A stretch of 64,000 nucleotides of DNA from Mesorhizobium huakuii (GCF_014189455.1 NZ_CP050296.1:3530001-3594000); one strand, 5' to 3'. Numbered from the stretch's first letter, positions 14,591 to 23,592 are shown. Made by a program: numbers and translations. Notes: generated by a model from the letters alone, not told the origin.

Positions 14591-14614
14591 AAAACCCCGC
14601 CGAAGCGGGGTTTT
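14591..14614. terminator. Candidate intrinsic terminator
   Basis: AAAACCCCGC-CGAA-GCGGGGTTTT is a stable hairpin with a T4 tail on both strands. It sits in the gene-free stretch 14477-14806, where minus-strand transcripts of the Ldh-family gene would end. The remaining bases 14615-14806 hold nothing I can support. Confidence 0.7.
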
Positions 14615-14806
14615 CCGGGTGCGGTTCATGTCGAAACCAGGGTCCAACGAGGCAGCCTGACCTGAGACGGTATCAGCGTGGCGTGAGACGCCCGCCCCAG
14701 CCCTGGACGCATCCGACAGAAGACACCGACCGGGCAAACCCGACCCGGACAGCTATTCGTCGTCGTGGCGCGCGGGAAGGTTCACCGAGGCGCGGAAAAA
14801 ATCTAA

Positions 14807-15808
14807 TCAGGCCGAATAGCGCTCGGCGAATTCGGAAATGCGCTGCACCACCGCCTTGGGCGCGGTGATGCCGCGCGCCTGCGCCTTCTCGGCAGCTTCC
14901 GCCCGCGCACGGCCCGGCACATGCACGCCATAGCGGCGGCGCAAGCGGTCGAGCTGGTCCTTCATCCGCTGCTCGAAATCCGGGTCGAGCAGCTTGGGCT
15001 CGATGGCCAGCACGAACAGGCCGGTCCCGGGGCTGTCCGGCCCGCCGCTGAACCAGGGCGCATCGAGCGACCAGTTGGCCCCGGAAATGCCCGCCGCCAG
15101 CACTTCGACCATCAGCGCGATGTTGGCGCCGCGCTGGCCGCCAAAGGCAAGCATGGCGCCCTTCATGGCGGCGGCCGGGTCGGTGGTCGGATTGCCGCTG
15201 GCGTCCAGCGCCCAGCCTTCGGGGATCTTCTTGCCGTCCTCGGCCGCCTTGCGGATGTTGACGAAGGCGGTGGCGCTCGATGACTGGTCGATGACCAGCG
15301 GCGCGCCGTCGGCGGCAGGCGCGGCAAACGACATCGGGTTGGTGCAATAGACCGGCTTGATCGAGCCCGAGCCGGCAAGCACCGCCGGGCCGTTGGTCGC
15401 GGCGAACGACACCAGCCCTTGTGCGGCCAGCCTGCCGGTGAAATAGCCGAGCGCGCCGCATGTATAGGCGTTTTTCTGCGAGAAGATGGCGACGCCGAAC
15501 AGTTTTGCCGCCTTGGCAAGATCGTCGATCGTCCGGTCGAAGCCGGTATGTGCCAGTCCGCCGCGTGCGTCGGAGAGATAGACCGCCAGCGCCGGCCTGG
15601 TGATCACCGGATCGGCATTGCCGTCGATGCGCCCGGCTTCCAGCGCTTCGAGATAATCGATGAAATGTGACAGGCCGACGGTCGAAAGCCCTTCCGCCTC
15701 CGCGGCGATGATCGAGGCGGTGAGCGATTGCGCCGCCTCCTCATTGGCGCCGGCGCCGAGTGCCGCCATCCGGCACAGTCCTCTTGCCTGGTCGAGACTG
15801 AGTTGCAT
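14807..15808 (-). CDS. Ldh family NAD(P)H-dependent oxidoreductase (malate/lactate dehydrogenase-like, possibly cyclic imino acid reductase)
   Basis: A 333-residue member of the type-2 malate/L-lactate dehydrogenase family (also delta1-piperideine-2-carboxylate reductase and ureidoglycolate dehydrogenase). Family marks are GLSTVGLSHFIDYL near residue 40, NPMSFAAPAADGAPLVIDQSSS and GGQRGANIALMVE. Within this locus, next to a basic amino acid transporter and an AruI-like decarboxylase, a role in reducing a cyclised 2-oxo acid from arginine, ornithine or lysine is plausible (inference). It is co-directional with the ABC permeases but separated by a repeat. Confidence 0.85.
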   Translation of the reverse strand: MQLSLDQARGLCRMAALGAGANEEAAQSLTASIIAAEAEGLSTVGLSHFIDYLEALEAGRIDGNADPVITRPALAVYLSDARGGLAHTGFDRTIDDLAKAAKLFGVAIFSQKNAYTCGALGYFTGRLAAQGLVSFAATNGPAVLAGSGSIKPVYCTNPMSFAAPAADGAPLVIDQSSSATAFVNIRKAAEDGKKIPEGWALDASGNPTTDPAAAMKGAMLAFGGQRGANIALMVEVLAAGISGANWSLDAPWFSGGPDSPGTGLFVLAIEPKLLDPDFEQRMKDQLDRLRRRYGVHVPGRARAEAAEKAQARGITAPKAVVQRISEFAERYSA

Positions 15809-15822
15809 CGCAATAGGTTCCT

Positions 15823-15899
15823 AAGTGAGTAGCGAATAGGGAGTAGCGAGTAGGGGAATAGCGAGGCGCCCCTATTCGCTACTCACTACTCGCTATTCA
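15823..15899. repeat. Inverted repeat made of GAATAG/GAGTAGC units
   Basis: The unit GAGTAGCGAATAGG recurs in degenerate form and then appears inverted (CCCCTATTCGCTACTCACTA), giving about 32-base arms that could fold into a long hairpin. It fills the space between the Ldh-family gene and the permease gene. Confidence 0.65.
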
Positions 15900-15909
15900 C
15901 CACGTCTTC

Positions 15910-16719
15910 CTAGCCGACCTTGACCGGAATCCGCGCCTCGATCCGGCTGAGGGCCAGGACCAGAATGCCGGTGATCGCCATATAGATCAACGCCAGCAGC
16001 AGCAAGGGCTCGTAGGTGAGGTAGGTGTCCTGCCGCACCTTGCCGGCGACGGCGAAGATGTCGATCACGCTGATCGTCGCCACCAGCGGCGTCGACTTCA
16101 ACTGCAACACGGTCTCGCCGGTCAGCGTCGGCAGCGCCCGGTAGAAGGCCTGCGGCAGCCAGATGCGCCGGAAGATCTTCCAGCGGCTCATGCCGAAGGC
16201 GCGGGCGGCCTCCAGCTGTCCCTTGGGCACGCCGGCAAAGGCGCCGCGCATCACTTCGCCCTCGTAACCGGCGAAGGACAGGGTCAGTGCCAGAACGCCA
16301 TACGGCCAGGCCTGTCTGAGATAGGGCCACATCCAGGAGTCGCGGATCCATGGATATTGCGGAAACAGCGAGCCCAGCCCGTAATAGAGCAGCCACAGTT
16401 GCAACAGCAGCGGCGTACCGCGGATGATGGTGCAGAAGACTTTCGCCGGTGCCGCAACCCAGGTTGAACCGGCGGCCTGCGCCAGCCCGACCGGCACGGC
16501 GATCAGGAAGCCGAGCGCGCAGGTGACGGCCAGGATCCACAGGGCGCGCCAGATGCCCATCAGGCCCATTTCCCAATATTGCGGCAGCCAGTCCCAGCGC
16601 ATGAAAAAGGCGGCCGACAGCACCAGCCCGAGCGCGATCAGGATGAGGACGATGCGATGCGGCTGCAGCCAGAGCGAGGCGCGCGCCGCCGTGTTGATGA
16701 TGGCTGCTTCGCCCGCCAT
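15910..16719 (-). CDS. Polar amino acid ABC transporter permease (HisM-like)
   Basis: A 269-residue inner-membrane permease of the His/Arg/Lys family. The EAA loop is EAARAFGMSRWKIFRRIWLPQAF, read in two pieces around the Gly, which contacts the ATPase. Five or six hydrophobic segments are visible. The start ATG at 16719 overlaps the stop of the upstream permease by one base (TGATG) and has AAGGAGG upstream, which indicates translational coupling. With 16719-17384, 17582-18379 and 18434-19249 it makes a complete importer. Confidence 0.92.
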   Translation of the reverse strand: MAGEAAIINTAARASLWLQPHRIVLILIALGLVLSAAFFMRWDWLPQYWEMGLMGIWRALWILAVTCALGFLIAVPVGLAQAAGSTWVAAPAKVFCTIIRGTPLLLQLWLLYYGLGSLFPQYPWIRDSWMWPYLRQAWPYGVLALTLSFAGYEGEVMRGAFAGVPKGQLEAARAFGMSRWKIFRRIWLPQAFYRALPTLTGETVLQLKSTPLVATISVIDIFAVAGKVRQDTYLTYEPLLLLALIYMAITGILVLALSRIEARIPVKVG

Positions 16720-17384
16720 CAGCGTGCCTCCTTGATCGAAGGCATGCCGCGCCGCGCCCATTTCTCGGCGCGGCCAAGCAGGAAGTTCGAAAACAACGTA
16801 ACCGCGAGATAGAGCACGCCGGCGGCGAGATAGAATATCAGATAGGCCTTGGTGACGCCTGCCGCCTGCCGTGTCGCCAGCGTCAGTTCGAAGAAGCCGA
16901 CGACGGCCAGCAGCGCGGTGTCCTTGGTCGCGATCAGCCACAGATTGGCGAGACCTGGAATGGCAAAGGGCAGCATCGCCGGCAGCGTGATGCGCCGCAG
17001 GAGAAGGCCGGGAGACATGCCGAAGGCGCGGGCGGCTTCGATCTGGCCCTGCGGGATGGCGAGGATCGCGCCGCGCATGACCTCCGTCGAATAGGCGCCC
17101 TGGCAGAAGCCGAGCACGGCTATGCCGGCCACCAGCCCGCTAATATCGACACGCTGGTAACCGATCGCGGTCAGCACCTGGTTTATCAGGTCGGTGCCGG
17201 CATAATAGAGCAGCAGGATCAGCACCAGTTCCGGCACGGCGCGCACCACGGTGGTGTAGACCGCGAGCAGGTCGCGCACGACCGGTCCGCCGTAAAGCTT
17301 GCCATAGGCACCGCAGACCCCGATGGCAAGGCCGACGATCGTGGCGCCGACGGCAATCTCCAGCGAATGCAGCAGCCCGAGCAT
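16719..17384 (-). CDS. Polar amino acid ABC transporter permease (HisQ-like)
   Basis: A 221-residue permease with the EAA loop EAARAFGMSPGLLLRRITLP and GTDLINQVL, typical of HisQ/ArtQ proteins. The ATG at 17384 (MLGLLHSLEIAVG) starts the first transmembrane helix directly. The open frame extends upstream through about 30 further codons but contains no ATG, GTG or TTG with a ribosome site, so 17384 is taken, with no strong Shine-Dalgarno. Partner of 15910-16719. Confidence 0.88.
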   Translation of the reverse strand: MLGLLHSLEIAVGATIVGLAIGVCGAYGKLYGGPVVRDLLAVYTTVVRAVPELVLILLLYYAGTDLINQVLTAIGYQRVDISGLVAGIAVLGFCQGAYSTEVMRGAILAIPQGQIEAARAFGMSPGLLLRRITLPAMLPFAIPGLANLWLIATKDTALLAVVGFFELTLATRQAAGVTKAYLIFYLAAGVLYLAVTLFSNFLLGRAEKWARRGMPSIKEAR

Positions 17385-17533
17385 GAGTGTGCCGCCCCAG
17401 CCGACGGGCGCGGGCGAGAGGAGTTCGATGATGCCGGCCGCCGAGGCCGGAAGAAATGCGTCGATCAGCTTTGCCCCCGGATTGCTGGCTCTATCCGCCG
17501 ACGCCAGTGGCCGGCGGCAAGCATGCGTGGGAA

Positions 17534-17569
17534 GCCGGAGAGCACGACTTGGCGTCGTGCCTCCGGCTC
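17534..17569. terminator. Intergenic hairpin between binding protein and permease genes
   Basis: The arms AGCCGGAG-A-GCACGAC and GTCGTGC-CTCCGGCT form a long, near-perfect stem. It lies just after the binding protein stop, the usual place for a partial terminator or RNA stabiliser that keeps binding-protein mRNA above permease mRNA. Confidence 0.6.
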
Positions 17570-17581
17570 ATGCGAGGGTCG

Positions 17582-18379
17582 TCAGTTCGACTGCGCGTCG
17601 GCACCGTAGATGTCGAAATCGAAGTACTTCTTCGAGATCGCGTCATATTTGCCGTTGGCGCGGATCGCCTTGATGCCGGCGTTGATCTTTCCCTTCAGGT
17701 CGGTGTCTTCCTTGCGCACGCCGGCGCCGACGCCCGGTCCGAGCACCTCGAGATCCGGAGCCACCATGCCCTTCAGGTCGCAGCAGGCTTTGCCCTGGTC
17801 GGACTTGAGGAATTCGCCGAGCGCGATGGAATCGGCCTGCACCGCGTCGAGGCGGCCGGCGGCGAGATCCTGGTTGGCCTCGTCCTGCGTCTGGTATTCC
17901 TTGATCTCGGACGCCGTGGCGCCGAAGTGCTTCTTGGCGTAGACGGCGTGCACGGTCGACACCTGGACGCCGAGCACCTTGCCCTTGAGGTCGTCAGGCG
18001 AGGCGCCGAACTTCTGATCCTTCGGTCCGATGATCGCCGTCGGCGTGTTGTAGTACTTGTCTGAGAAGTCGATCGTCTTCTTGCGTTCGTCGGTGATCGA
18101 CATCGACGAGACGATGAGGTCGATCTTCTTGGTGGTCAGCGCCGGGATGATGCCATCCCAGGCAACGGGCGTGATGACGCAGTCGAGTTTCTCCTCGGCG
18201 CACACGGCGTCGATGAACTCGATCTCCCAGCCGACCCATTTGCCCGAAGCGTCCGGCGAGGTGAAGGGCGGATACGGCTCGGCGGCGACGCCGATCTTGA
18301 CCGGATCGGCCTTGGCCACGCCCATGGCGGCGACGCCGAGCAGCAGCGCCGCGGCGAATGTCTTCAGCACAGTCTTCAT
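17582..18379 (-). CDS. Basic amino acid ABC transporter substrate-binding protein
   Basis: A 265-residue periplasmic binding protein (SBP family 3) with a signal peptide MKTVLKTFAAALLLGVAAMG ending near AKA. The ligand-pocket segments are EPYPPFTSPDASGKWVGWEIE, split at the Gly, WDGIIPALTTKKIDLIVSSMSIT and ERKKTIDFSDKYY. This is the lysine/arginine/ornithine/histidine-binding type. It has two adjacent cysteines (ACCDL) about residue 204 that may form a disulfide. First gene after the ATPase in the minus-strand operon. Confidence 0.92.
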   Translation of the reverse strand: MKTVLKTFAAALLLGVAAMGVAKADPVKIGVAAEPYPPFTSPDASGKWVGWEIEFIDAVCAEEKLDCVITPVAWDGIIPALTTKKIDLIVSSMSITDERKKTIDFSDKYYNTPTAIIGPKDQKFGASPDDLKGKVLGVQVSTVHAVYAKKHFGATASEIKEYQTQDEANQDLAAGRLDAVQADSIALGEFLKSDQGKACCDLKGMVAPDLEVLGPGVGAGVRKEDTDLKGKINAGIKAIRANGKYDAISKKYFDFDIYGADAQSN

Positions 18380-18433
18380 TTCAAACTCCCAGTTTGTTGT
18401 TCGTTCCCGGTTTTCTTCCGTCCCGGCCTGTCC

Positions 18434-19249
18434 CTAGCCGATGTTGCGGATGAACTGCTTGAGCCTTTCGGATTTCGGTGCGCCGAAGATCTGCTCCGGC
18501 GGGCCTTCTTCCTCGACCAGCCCGTTGTAGAGATAGACGACGTGGGTCGCGACCTCGCGGGCAAACTTCATCTCATGGGTGACCAGCACCATGGTGCGGC
18601 CTTCGCGCGCCAGATCGCCGATCACCTTCAGCACCTCGCCGACCAGTTCGGGGTCGAGCGCCGAGGTCGGCTCGTCGAACAGCATGACGCGCGGATTGAT
18701 GGCAAGCGCGCGGGCGATCGCGGCGCGCTGCTGCTGGCCGCCCGACAGATAGGCGGGATAGACGTCGCGTTTTTCGGCAAGCCCGACGCGCACAAGCAGC
18801 TTTTCGGCCTGGACGATCGCCTCGTCGCGCTTGACGCCGAGCACATGCACGGGAACCTCGATGACGTTTTCGATCAGCGTCATGTGACTCCACAGGTTGA
18901 AATTCTGGAACACCATGCCGAGCTTGGAGCGGATGCGCTCGATCTGCCTGCGGTCGGCCGGAACGGTGTGGCCATGGCTGTCCGCCCTGAGCTTGATCTC
19001 CTCGCCATTGACGCGGATGATGCCGCTGGTCGGATTTTCCAGGCAGTTGATGCAGCGCAGCAGCGTCGATTTGCCCGAGCCCGAGCCGCCGATGATGGCG
19101 ATCACCTCGCCATCGCGCGCCGACAGCGACACGCCCTTCAGCACATGCAACTGGCCGAATTTCTTGTGCAGGTTTTCGACATGGATGGCTTCGGCGGCGC
19201 CGTCCTGCGCCTTGCCGGATTGGACTGCGGCAGCCTCCACCGCGCTCAC
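18434..19249 (-). CDS. Polar amino acid ABC transporter ATP-binding protein (HisP-like)
   Basis: A 271-residue ATPase of the importer. Walker A is GGSGSGKST, the Q-loop VFQNFNLW, the signature LSGGQQQR, Walker B VMLFDEPTSALDP and the switch His in VTHEM. The start is GTG at 19249 with GAGG upstream. An N-terminal 20-residue extension precedes the family core. It is the first gene of the minus-strand transporter operon and diverges from the dimethylargininase-like gene. Confidence 0.93.
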   Translation of the reverse strand: MSAVEAAAVQSGKAQDGAAEAIHVENLHKKFGQLHVLKGVSLSARDGEVIAIIGGSGSGKSTLLRCINCLENPTSGIIRVNGEEIKLRADSHGHTVPADRRQIERIRSKLGMVFQNFNLWSHMTLIENVIEVPVHVLGVKRDEAIVQAEKLLVRVGLAEKRDVYPAYLSGGQQQRAAIARALAINPRVMLFDEPTSALDPELVGEVLKVIGDLAREGRTMVLVTHEMKFAREVATHVVYLYNGLVEEEGPPEQIFGAPKSERLKQFIRNIG

Positions 19250-19385
19250 CGGGTGACCTCTATAGGGTCGGCGGCAGTTCGTCGAACGTCTATCCGGCTA
19301 ATCAACATATACGCTGTACTGCCCCGCTCCAGACTTCAGCATGGACCCAACGGCGCGAGCCCGTCAATCCCGCTCATTACGGCAC

Positions 19386-19413
19386 TTGCGAGCTTGTTGT
19401 GCAAGTGTATAAA
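19386..19413 (+). promoter_or_regulatory. Candidate sigma70 promoter of the dimethylargininase-like gene
   Basis: TTGCGA (-35) and TATAAA (-10) are 16 bases apart in an AT-rich pocket 50 bases before the start codon. A short palindrome CTTG-TTGTG-CAAG lies between the two boxes and may bind a regulator such as the downstream TetR protein. Confidence 0.4.
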
Positions 19414-19463
19414 TAGCCTCTCATGAAATTTTCTTGATTTTTTTCAGCAAAAGAAGGGCTTCG

Positions 19464-20336
19464 ATGAGCGCTTTCGGATCACAGTCCATGGCGGCGCCGC
19501 TGCGACGCGTGCTGATGCGGTCGGCGGCCAATGCCATGCGCAACGCCGACAGAGCTGCCTGGCACTATGGCCCAGGATTCAATCCGGCGAAAGCAGCATC
19601 GCAGCATGCGCTCCTTGCTGAACTGGTGGCGGCTTCCGGTGCCGAAATCGAATGGATCGAGGACAAGGCCGATGGCCTTTCGGATTCGGTGTTCACGCAC
19701 GACCCGTCGCTGATGACCGACCGCGGCGCGCTGATTCTGTCCATGGGCAAGCCTTTGCGCGCCAGCGAGCCCTCGCTGCATGAGGAAACCTACACAAGGC
19801 TGGGCATTCCGATCCTCGGTCGCGTCGAGGCGCCTGGCCAGGTCGAAGGCGGTGATTGTGTCTGGCTGGACGCCCGCACGCTGGTGATCGGGCGCGGTGT
19901 CCGCTCCAACCAGGAAGGCATCCAGCAGGTCTCCAGCCTGCTGACGCCGCTGGGCGTTTCCGTCTACGGCTTTGACCTGCCGCTATGGCAGGGCGAAGAG
20001 GCATGCCTGCATCTGATGTCGGTGATCAGCCCGCTGGCCGACGACCTCGCTTTGGTCTATTCGCCGCTTTTGCCGGCCCCGTTCTATCAGATGCTGAAAG
20101 CGCGCAACATCCGGCTGGTCGAAGGCGACGCCGACGAGTTCGCGGCTTCCAACGGCCTCAGCCTGAATGTGCTGCCGACCAGCCCACACAAGGTCATTGC
20201 CGTTGCGGGCTTTCCAAAAACCAAGGCCGCGATGGAAGCCGCCGGCTGCACGGTCGAAATCTTCGAGGCGGATGCGCTCTGCATCGCCTGCGAGGGTGGG
20301 CCGACATGCCTGACGCGGCCGATCCTGCGCCAATGA
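19464..20336 (+). CDS. Dimethylarginine dimethylaminohydrolase-like amidinohydrolase
   Basis: A 290-residue member of the guanidino-modifying enzyme superfamily (DDAH, arginine deiminase, amidinotransferase). The pieces seen are SVFTHDPSLMTDRGALI (substrate loop), PGQVEGGDCVWLD (the EGGD motif) and the C-terminal CEGGPTCLT with probable nucleophile Cys282. DDAH splits methylated arginine to citrulline and methylamine; the precise substrate here could be another guanidino compound. ATG 19464 is chosen over an upstream ATG because AGAAGG precedes it. It is followed by an overlapping TetR gene. Confidence 0.85.
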   Translation: MSAFGSQSMAAPLRRVLMRSAANAMRNADRAAWHYGPGFNPAKAASQHALLAELVAASGAEIEWIEDKADGLSDSVFTHDPSLMTDRGALILSMGKPLRASEPSLHEETYTRLGIPILGRVEAPGQVEGGDCVWLDARTLVIGRGVRSNQEGIQQVSSLLTPLGVSVYGFDLPLWQGEEACLHLMSVISPLADDLALVYSPLLPAPFYQMLKARNIRLVEGDADEFAASNGLSLNVLPTSPHKVIAVAGFPKTKAAMEAAGCTVEIFEADALCIACEGGPTCLTRPILRQ

Positions 20337-20983
20337 ATGCGCCAACCCGCCGCAGGTTCCGCCGCGAGGGCGAAGAGCGGCGGCGGCAGGATCTGATCGA
20401 GGCCACTCTGGACAGCGTGGCGGAACATGGCCTGCAGGGCGCCACCTTGCGCACCATCGCATTGCGTGCCGGCGTCACCGCCGGGCTGATCCGGCACTAT
20501 TTCCCCGGCAAGGAAGAACTGCTGCAGGAAGCCTATGCGGCGCTCATGGACCGCATGACCGAGCAGGCGAAAGCGGCGTTGGTCATGGAAGATGCCTCAC
20601 CGCGCCAGCGCCTTGCGGCTTTCGTCACCGCCAACCTCAACGTGCCGATCATCGACGCGCGGGTGTTTTCACTCTGGGCAACCTTCATCGGCCGTGCCGG
20701 TGCGGATCCGAGCCTGGCTCGCGCCCACCGCGAAGGCTACCTTGGCTTTCGCAATGAGGTGGAAGCGGTTGTGACCGAGGTGCTTGCCGCCGAACGGCGC
20801 ACGCCGGACGCAAGCCAATTGCGCCACCATGCCATCGCGATCAATGCGATCATCGACGGACTCTGGATTGAAGGCTGCCTGGCCGGCGAGATGTTCTCGC
20901 CCGGCGAATTGGCGGCGATTGGCATCAAGACTGTCGAGGCCGAACTAGGCCTCGCGCCGCTAAAGCAATTCCAGGAAAAGTGA
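20306..20983 (+). CDS. TetR/AcrR family regulator (BetI-like)
   Basis: A 225-residue regulator with an N-terminal helix-turn-helix (IALRAGVTAGLIRHYFPGKEEL) and an all-helical ligand domain similar to BetI. It overlaps the upstream hydrolase gene by 31 bases if ATG 20306 is used (GAGGG upstream); ATG 20333 in an ATGA overlap is the alternative. The last six residues KQFQEK and the stop are encoded by the start of a dispersed repeat, so the natural C-terminus may have been replaced. It probably controls this arginine locus. Confidence 0.87.
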   Translation: MPDAADPAPMNAPTRRRFRREGEERRRQDLIEATLDSVAEHGLQGATLRTIALRAGVTAGLIRHYFPGKEELLQEAYAALMDRMTEQAKAALVMEDASPRQRLAAFVTANLNVPIIDARVFSLWATFIGRAGADPSLARAHREGYLGFRNEVEAVVTEVLAAERRTPDASQLRHHAIAINAIIDGLWIEGCLAGEMFSPGELAAIGIKTVEAELGLAPLKQFQEK

Positions 20984-21059
20984 CATGCGGTTTTCCGTCC
21001 GGAATTGCGTTGAAAACAAAGGGACCGAGCCGATCACTGTTCCGAACAGTGATCGGCTC
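20963..21059. repeat. Rhizobial intergenic mosaic repeat with a 33-base palindrome
   Basis: Module 1 has nested arms GCAATTCC/GGAATTGC and GGAAAA/TTTTCC (about 20966-21008). Module 2 is a nearly perfect palindrome, GAGCCGATCACTGTTC-C-GAACAGTGATCGGCTC (21027-21059). I recognise the GCAATTCCAGGAAAAGTG...TTTTCCGTCCGGAATTGCG arrangement as a repeat widespread in Mesorhizobium and relatives. It occupies the whole space between the TetR gene and the AruI-like gene. Confidence 0.75.
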
Positions 21060-21075
21060 TAAGGGAGGAGAACCA

Positions 21076-22656
21076 ATGACAACACTCGGCGAAGCCCTCA
21101 TCACGCTGCTCGAAGCGCATGGCGTCGACACCGTCTTCGGCATTCCAGGCGTCCACACGGTCGAGCTCTACCGAGGCCTGGCGCGCTCGAAAATCCGCCA
21201 TGTCACGCCGCGCCACGAACAGGGCGCCGGCTTCATGGCCGACGGTTATGCCCGTGCCAGCGGCAGACCGGGCGTCGCCTTCGTCATCACCGGACCGGGG
21301 CTGACCAATACCATCACCGCCATGGGTCAGGCGCGCGCCGATTCGGTGCCGATGCTGGTCATATCCGGCGTCAACGCCATGCCGACGCTGGGCAAGGGGC
21401 TGGGCTTCCTGCACGAGCTGCCGGACCAGCGGGGCATGATGGAGAAGGTGGCGCTGCTGTCGCTACGCGTCACCCAGGCCAACGAATTGCCGGGCGCGCT
21501 GGCGCAGGCCTTCGCGCTGTTTTCATCCTCGCGGCCCGGCCCGGTGCACATCGAGATCCCGACCGATGTCATGGTCATACCGGCTGACGATATCGCGGCG
21601 CTGCTGAGCAATTCGGCCCCGCCGGCGCCGAACGGTGCGGCAATAGCAAGTGCAGCCAAACTCATCGCCACTGCCCGCCATCCGCTGATCCTGGCCGGCG
21701 GCGGCGCCAAGCGGGCCGAGGCGGCGCTGCGGCGGCTGGCCGAGGCCCTCGGCGCGCCGGTCGTCGAGACCACCAATGCGCGCGGTCTGCTACACCGCCA
21801 CCCGCTCTGCGTACCGGCAAGCCCAAGCCTGAAGGCGGTTCGTGCCCTGATGGCCGAGGCCGATCTGGTGATTGCCGCCGGTACCGAATTCGGCCCGACC
21901 GACTATGACGGCTATGGCGACGGTGGCTTTGTGCTGCCTTCCAACCTGATTCGCATCGACATCGGCGCCGATCAGCTCGCGCGCCGCCCGGTGACGGTTG
22001 GCATCCAGGCCGACTGCGCCGAGGCAATCGAAGCCTTGCTGGCGGCGATCGGCCCCGCCCATGCCGCCGCGCCGGACGGTGAGGCACGTGCCGCCGCGGC
22101 ACGGAAGGCGGCATTCGCCGAGCTCAGCCCGGCCTATGTGGCGCAGGTGCATGCCGTGGAAACGATCCGCGATGCTTTGCCGGGCGCCATCATCGTCGGC
22201 GACTCGACACAGCCGATCTACGCCGCGAACCTCTACTATGACCACGATCGACCGGCCGGCTGGTTCAACGCCGCCACCGGCTTCGGCGCGCTTGGTTACG
22301 GCCCGCCGGCGGCAATCGGCGCCGCCCTTGCCATGCCCGACGTGCCGGTCGTCTGCCTGACCGGCGACGGCGGCTTCCAGTTCACATTGCCGGAACTGGG
22401 TGTCGCACTTGATTCCGACGCGCCGGTCATCTTCGTGGTCTGGAACAACAGGGGCTATCGCGAGATCGAAACCTCGATGCTCGATGTCGGCGTCGAACCT
22501 GTCGGGGTCTCGCCGGCGCCGCCGGATTTCTGCAAGCTGGCCGAAGCCTATGGCATATCAGCCGAACGGCTGGCCGAGATCGGCGCCTTGCCACAGGCGC
22601 TGAAGCGCGCCCGGGCAACGGGATTGCCCTGCGTCATCGAAATCACGGTCGATTGA
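21076..22656 (+). CDS. aruI: 5-guanidino-2-oxopentanoate decarboxylase-like ThDP enzyme
   Basis: A 526-residue thiamine diphosphate enzyme of the acetolactate synthase/benzoylformate decarboxylase family. The cofactor-activating Glu48 is in PRHEQGAGFMADGYARA and the Mg/ThDP motif GDGG begins at about residue 430, ending in VVWNNRGY. In Pseudomonas AruI decarboxylates the 2-oxo acid made from arginine by transamination. The flanking basic amino acid transporter and dimethylargininase-like gene support an arginine-derived substrate; a general 2-oxo acid decarboxylase or acetolactate synthase-like function is the alternative. Start ATG 21076 has a strong GGAGGAG site. Confidence 0.8.
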   Translation: MTTLGEALITLLEAHGVDTVFGIPGVHTVELYRGLARSKIRHVTPRHEQGAGFMADGYARASGRPGVAFVITGPGLTNTITAMGQARADSVPMLVISGVNAMPTLGKGLGFLHELPDQRGMMEKVALLSLRVTQANELPGALAQAFALFSSSRPGPVHIEIPTDVMVIPADDIAALLSNSAPPAPNGAAIASAAKLIATARHPLILAGGGAKRAEAALRRLAEALGAPVVETTNARGLLHRHPLCVPASPSLKAVRALMAEADLVIAAGTEFGPTDYDGYGDGGFVLPSNLIRIDIGADQLARRPVTVGIQADCAEAIEALLAAIGPAHAAAPDGEARAAAARKAAFAELSPAYVAQVHAVETIRDALPGAIIVGDSTQPIYAANLYYDHDRPAGWFNAATGFGALGYGPPAAIGAALAMPDVPVVCLTGDGGFQFTLPELGVALDSDAPVIFVVWNNRGYREIETSMLDVGVEPVGVSPAPPDFCKLAEAYGISAERLAEIGALPQALKRARATGLPCVIEITVD

Positions 22657-22883
22657 AGCCTGCAGGCCAGCGTTGATTGTCCAACCTGCATCGGACGCTT
22701 TGCCGGCTCGGCTGTGCCGCGACAGCCACATGGCTGACGGCATATGCGTTCTGACGCATGCAAAGACGCGACAGCTGCCATGTCGAGATATCAGTTGAGT
22801 GATCGCCGGAAAGGCGCGACGCTTCGCGTCGGCGGGGCACAACAAGCGACAAAATCATAAAAACACGACAGGAGCGGTCCAGG

Positions 22884-23592
22884 ATGACGGAAACACTTCA
22901 AGGCAGGCATATCGTTGTGACCGGTGGAACCGGCGCGCTCGGCGGTGCAGTGGTTGGCCGGCTGCTGGAACAGGGCGCGATCTGCCATGTGCCGAACGCG
23001 CACGCCGCGGCACCCCCAGCATTTTCCCTTCGCCGCGCACGAGAATGTCAAGCTGGCGCACAATGTCGACCTGTCGGACTCCGCCAAGGTTGAAAGTTTC
23101 TATGCCCAGGTTCCTGCCTTGTGGGGATCGATCCATCTGGCCGGCGGTTTCGCCATGGCGCCGGTGGAAAAGATCGAATCGGCGTCCTTTGCCGAGATGA
23201 TGGACACCAACGCCCGCACCACCTTCCTGTGCAGCCGCGCCGCAATCCGTTCGATGCTGACATCGGGCACATCAGGCCGCATCGTCAACGTCACCGCACG
23301 CGCGGGTCTTGATCCCAGGCGCGGTGCCGGCATGGTCGCCTACACGGCCAGCAAGGCGGCGGTCGCGGCCATGACGGTGGCGATGGCCGAAGAGCTCAAG
23401 GCCAAGGGCATCCTGGTCAATGCCGTGGCGCCGTCGACGCTCGACACGCCGGCAAACCGCGCCGACATGCCGGATGCCGATTTCACCAAATGGGTCAGCC
23501 TCGAAGCGGCGGCCGAGGCCATCGCCTATCTCGCCTCGCCCGCCAACCAGGCGATGAGCGGAACGCTGGTGCCGCTCTACGGCCGGGCATAG
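22884..23592 (+). pseudogene. Short-chain dehydrogenase/reductase, frameshifted
   Basis: The N-terminal Rossmann motif VTGGTGALGGAVV is in one frame and the rest (NVKLAHNVDLSDSAKVESFY, the active-site YTASKAA and the C-terminal SGTLVPLYG) is in another. The frames join at the C5 run 23013-23017; one C fewer gives a continuous protein of about 235 residues. The catalytic Ser position reads NVTARAG, so the usual Ser may be replaced by Thr or Ala. Located after the AruI-like gene with a 227-base gap in which I see no feature. Confidence 0.78.

Noticed and set aside
15823-15899. The GAATAG repeat as a terminator or attachment site
   Set aside because: No T-run and no integrase; the degenerate unit structure fits a simple intergenic repeat better.
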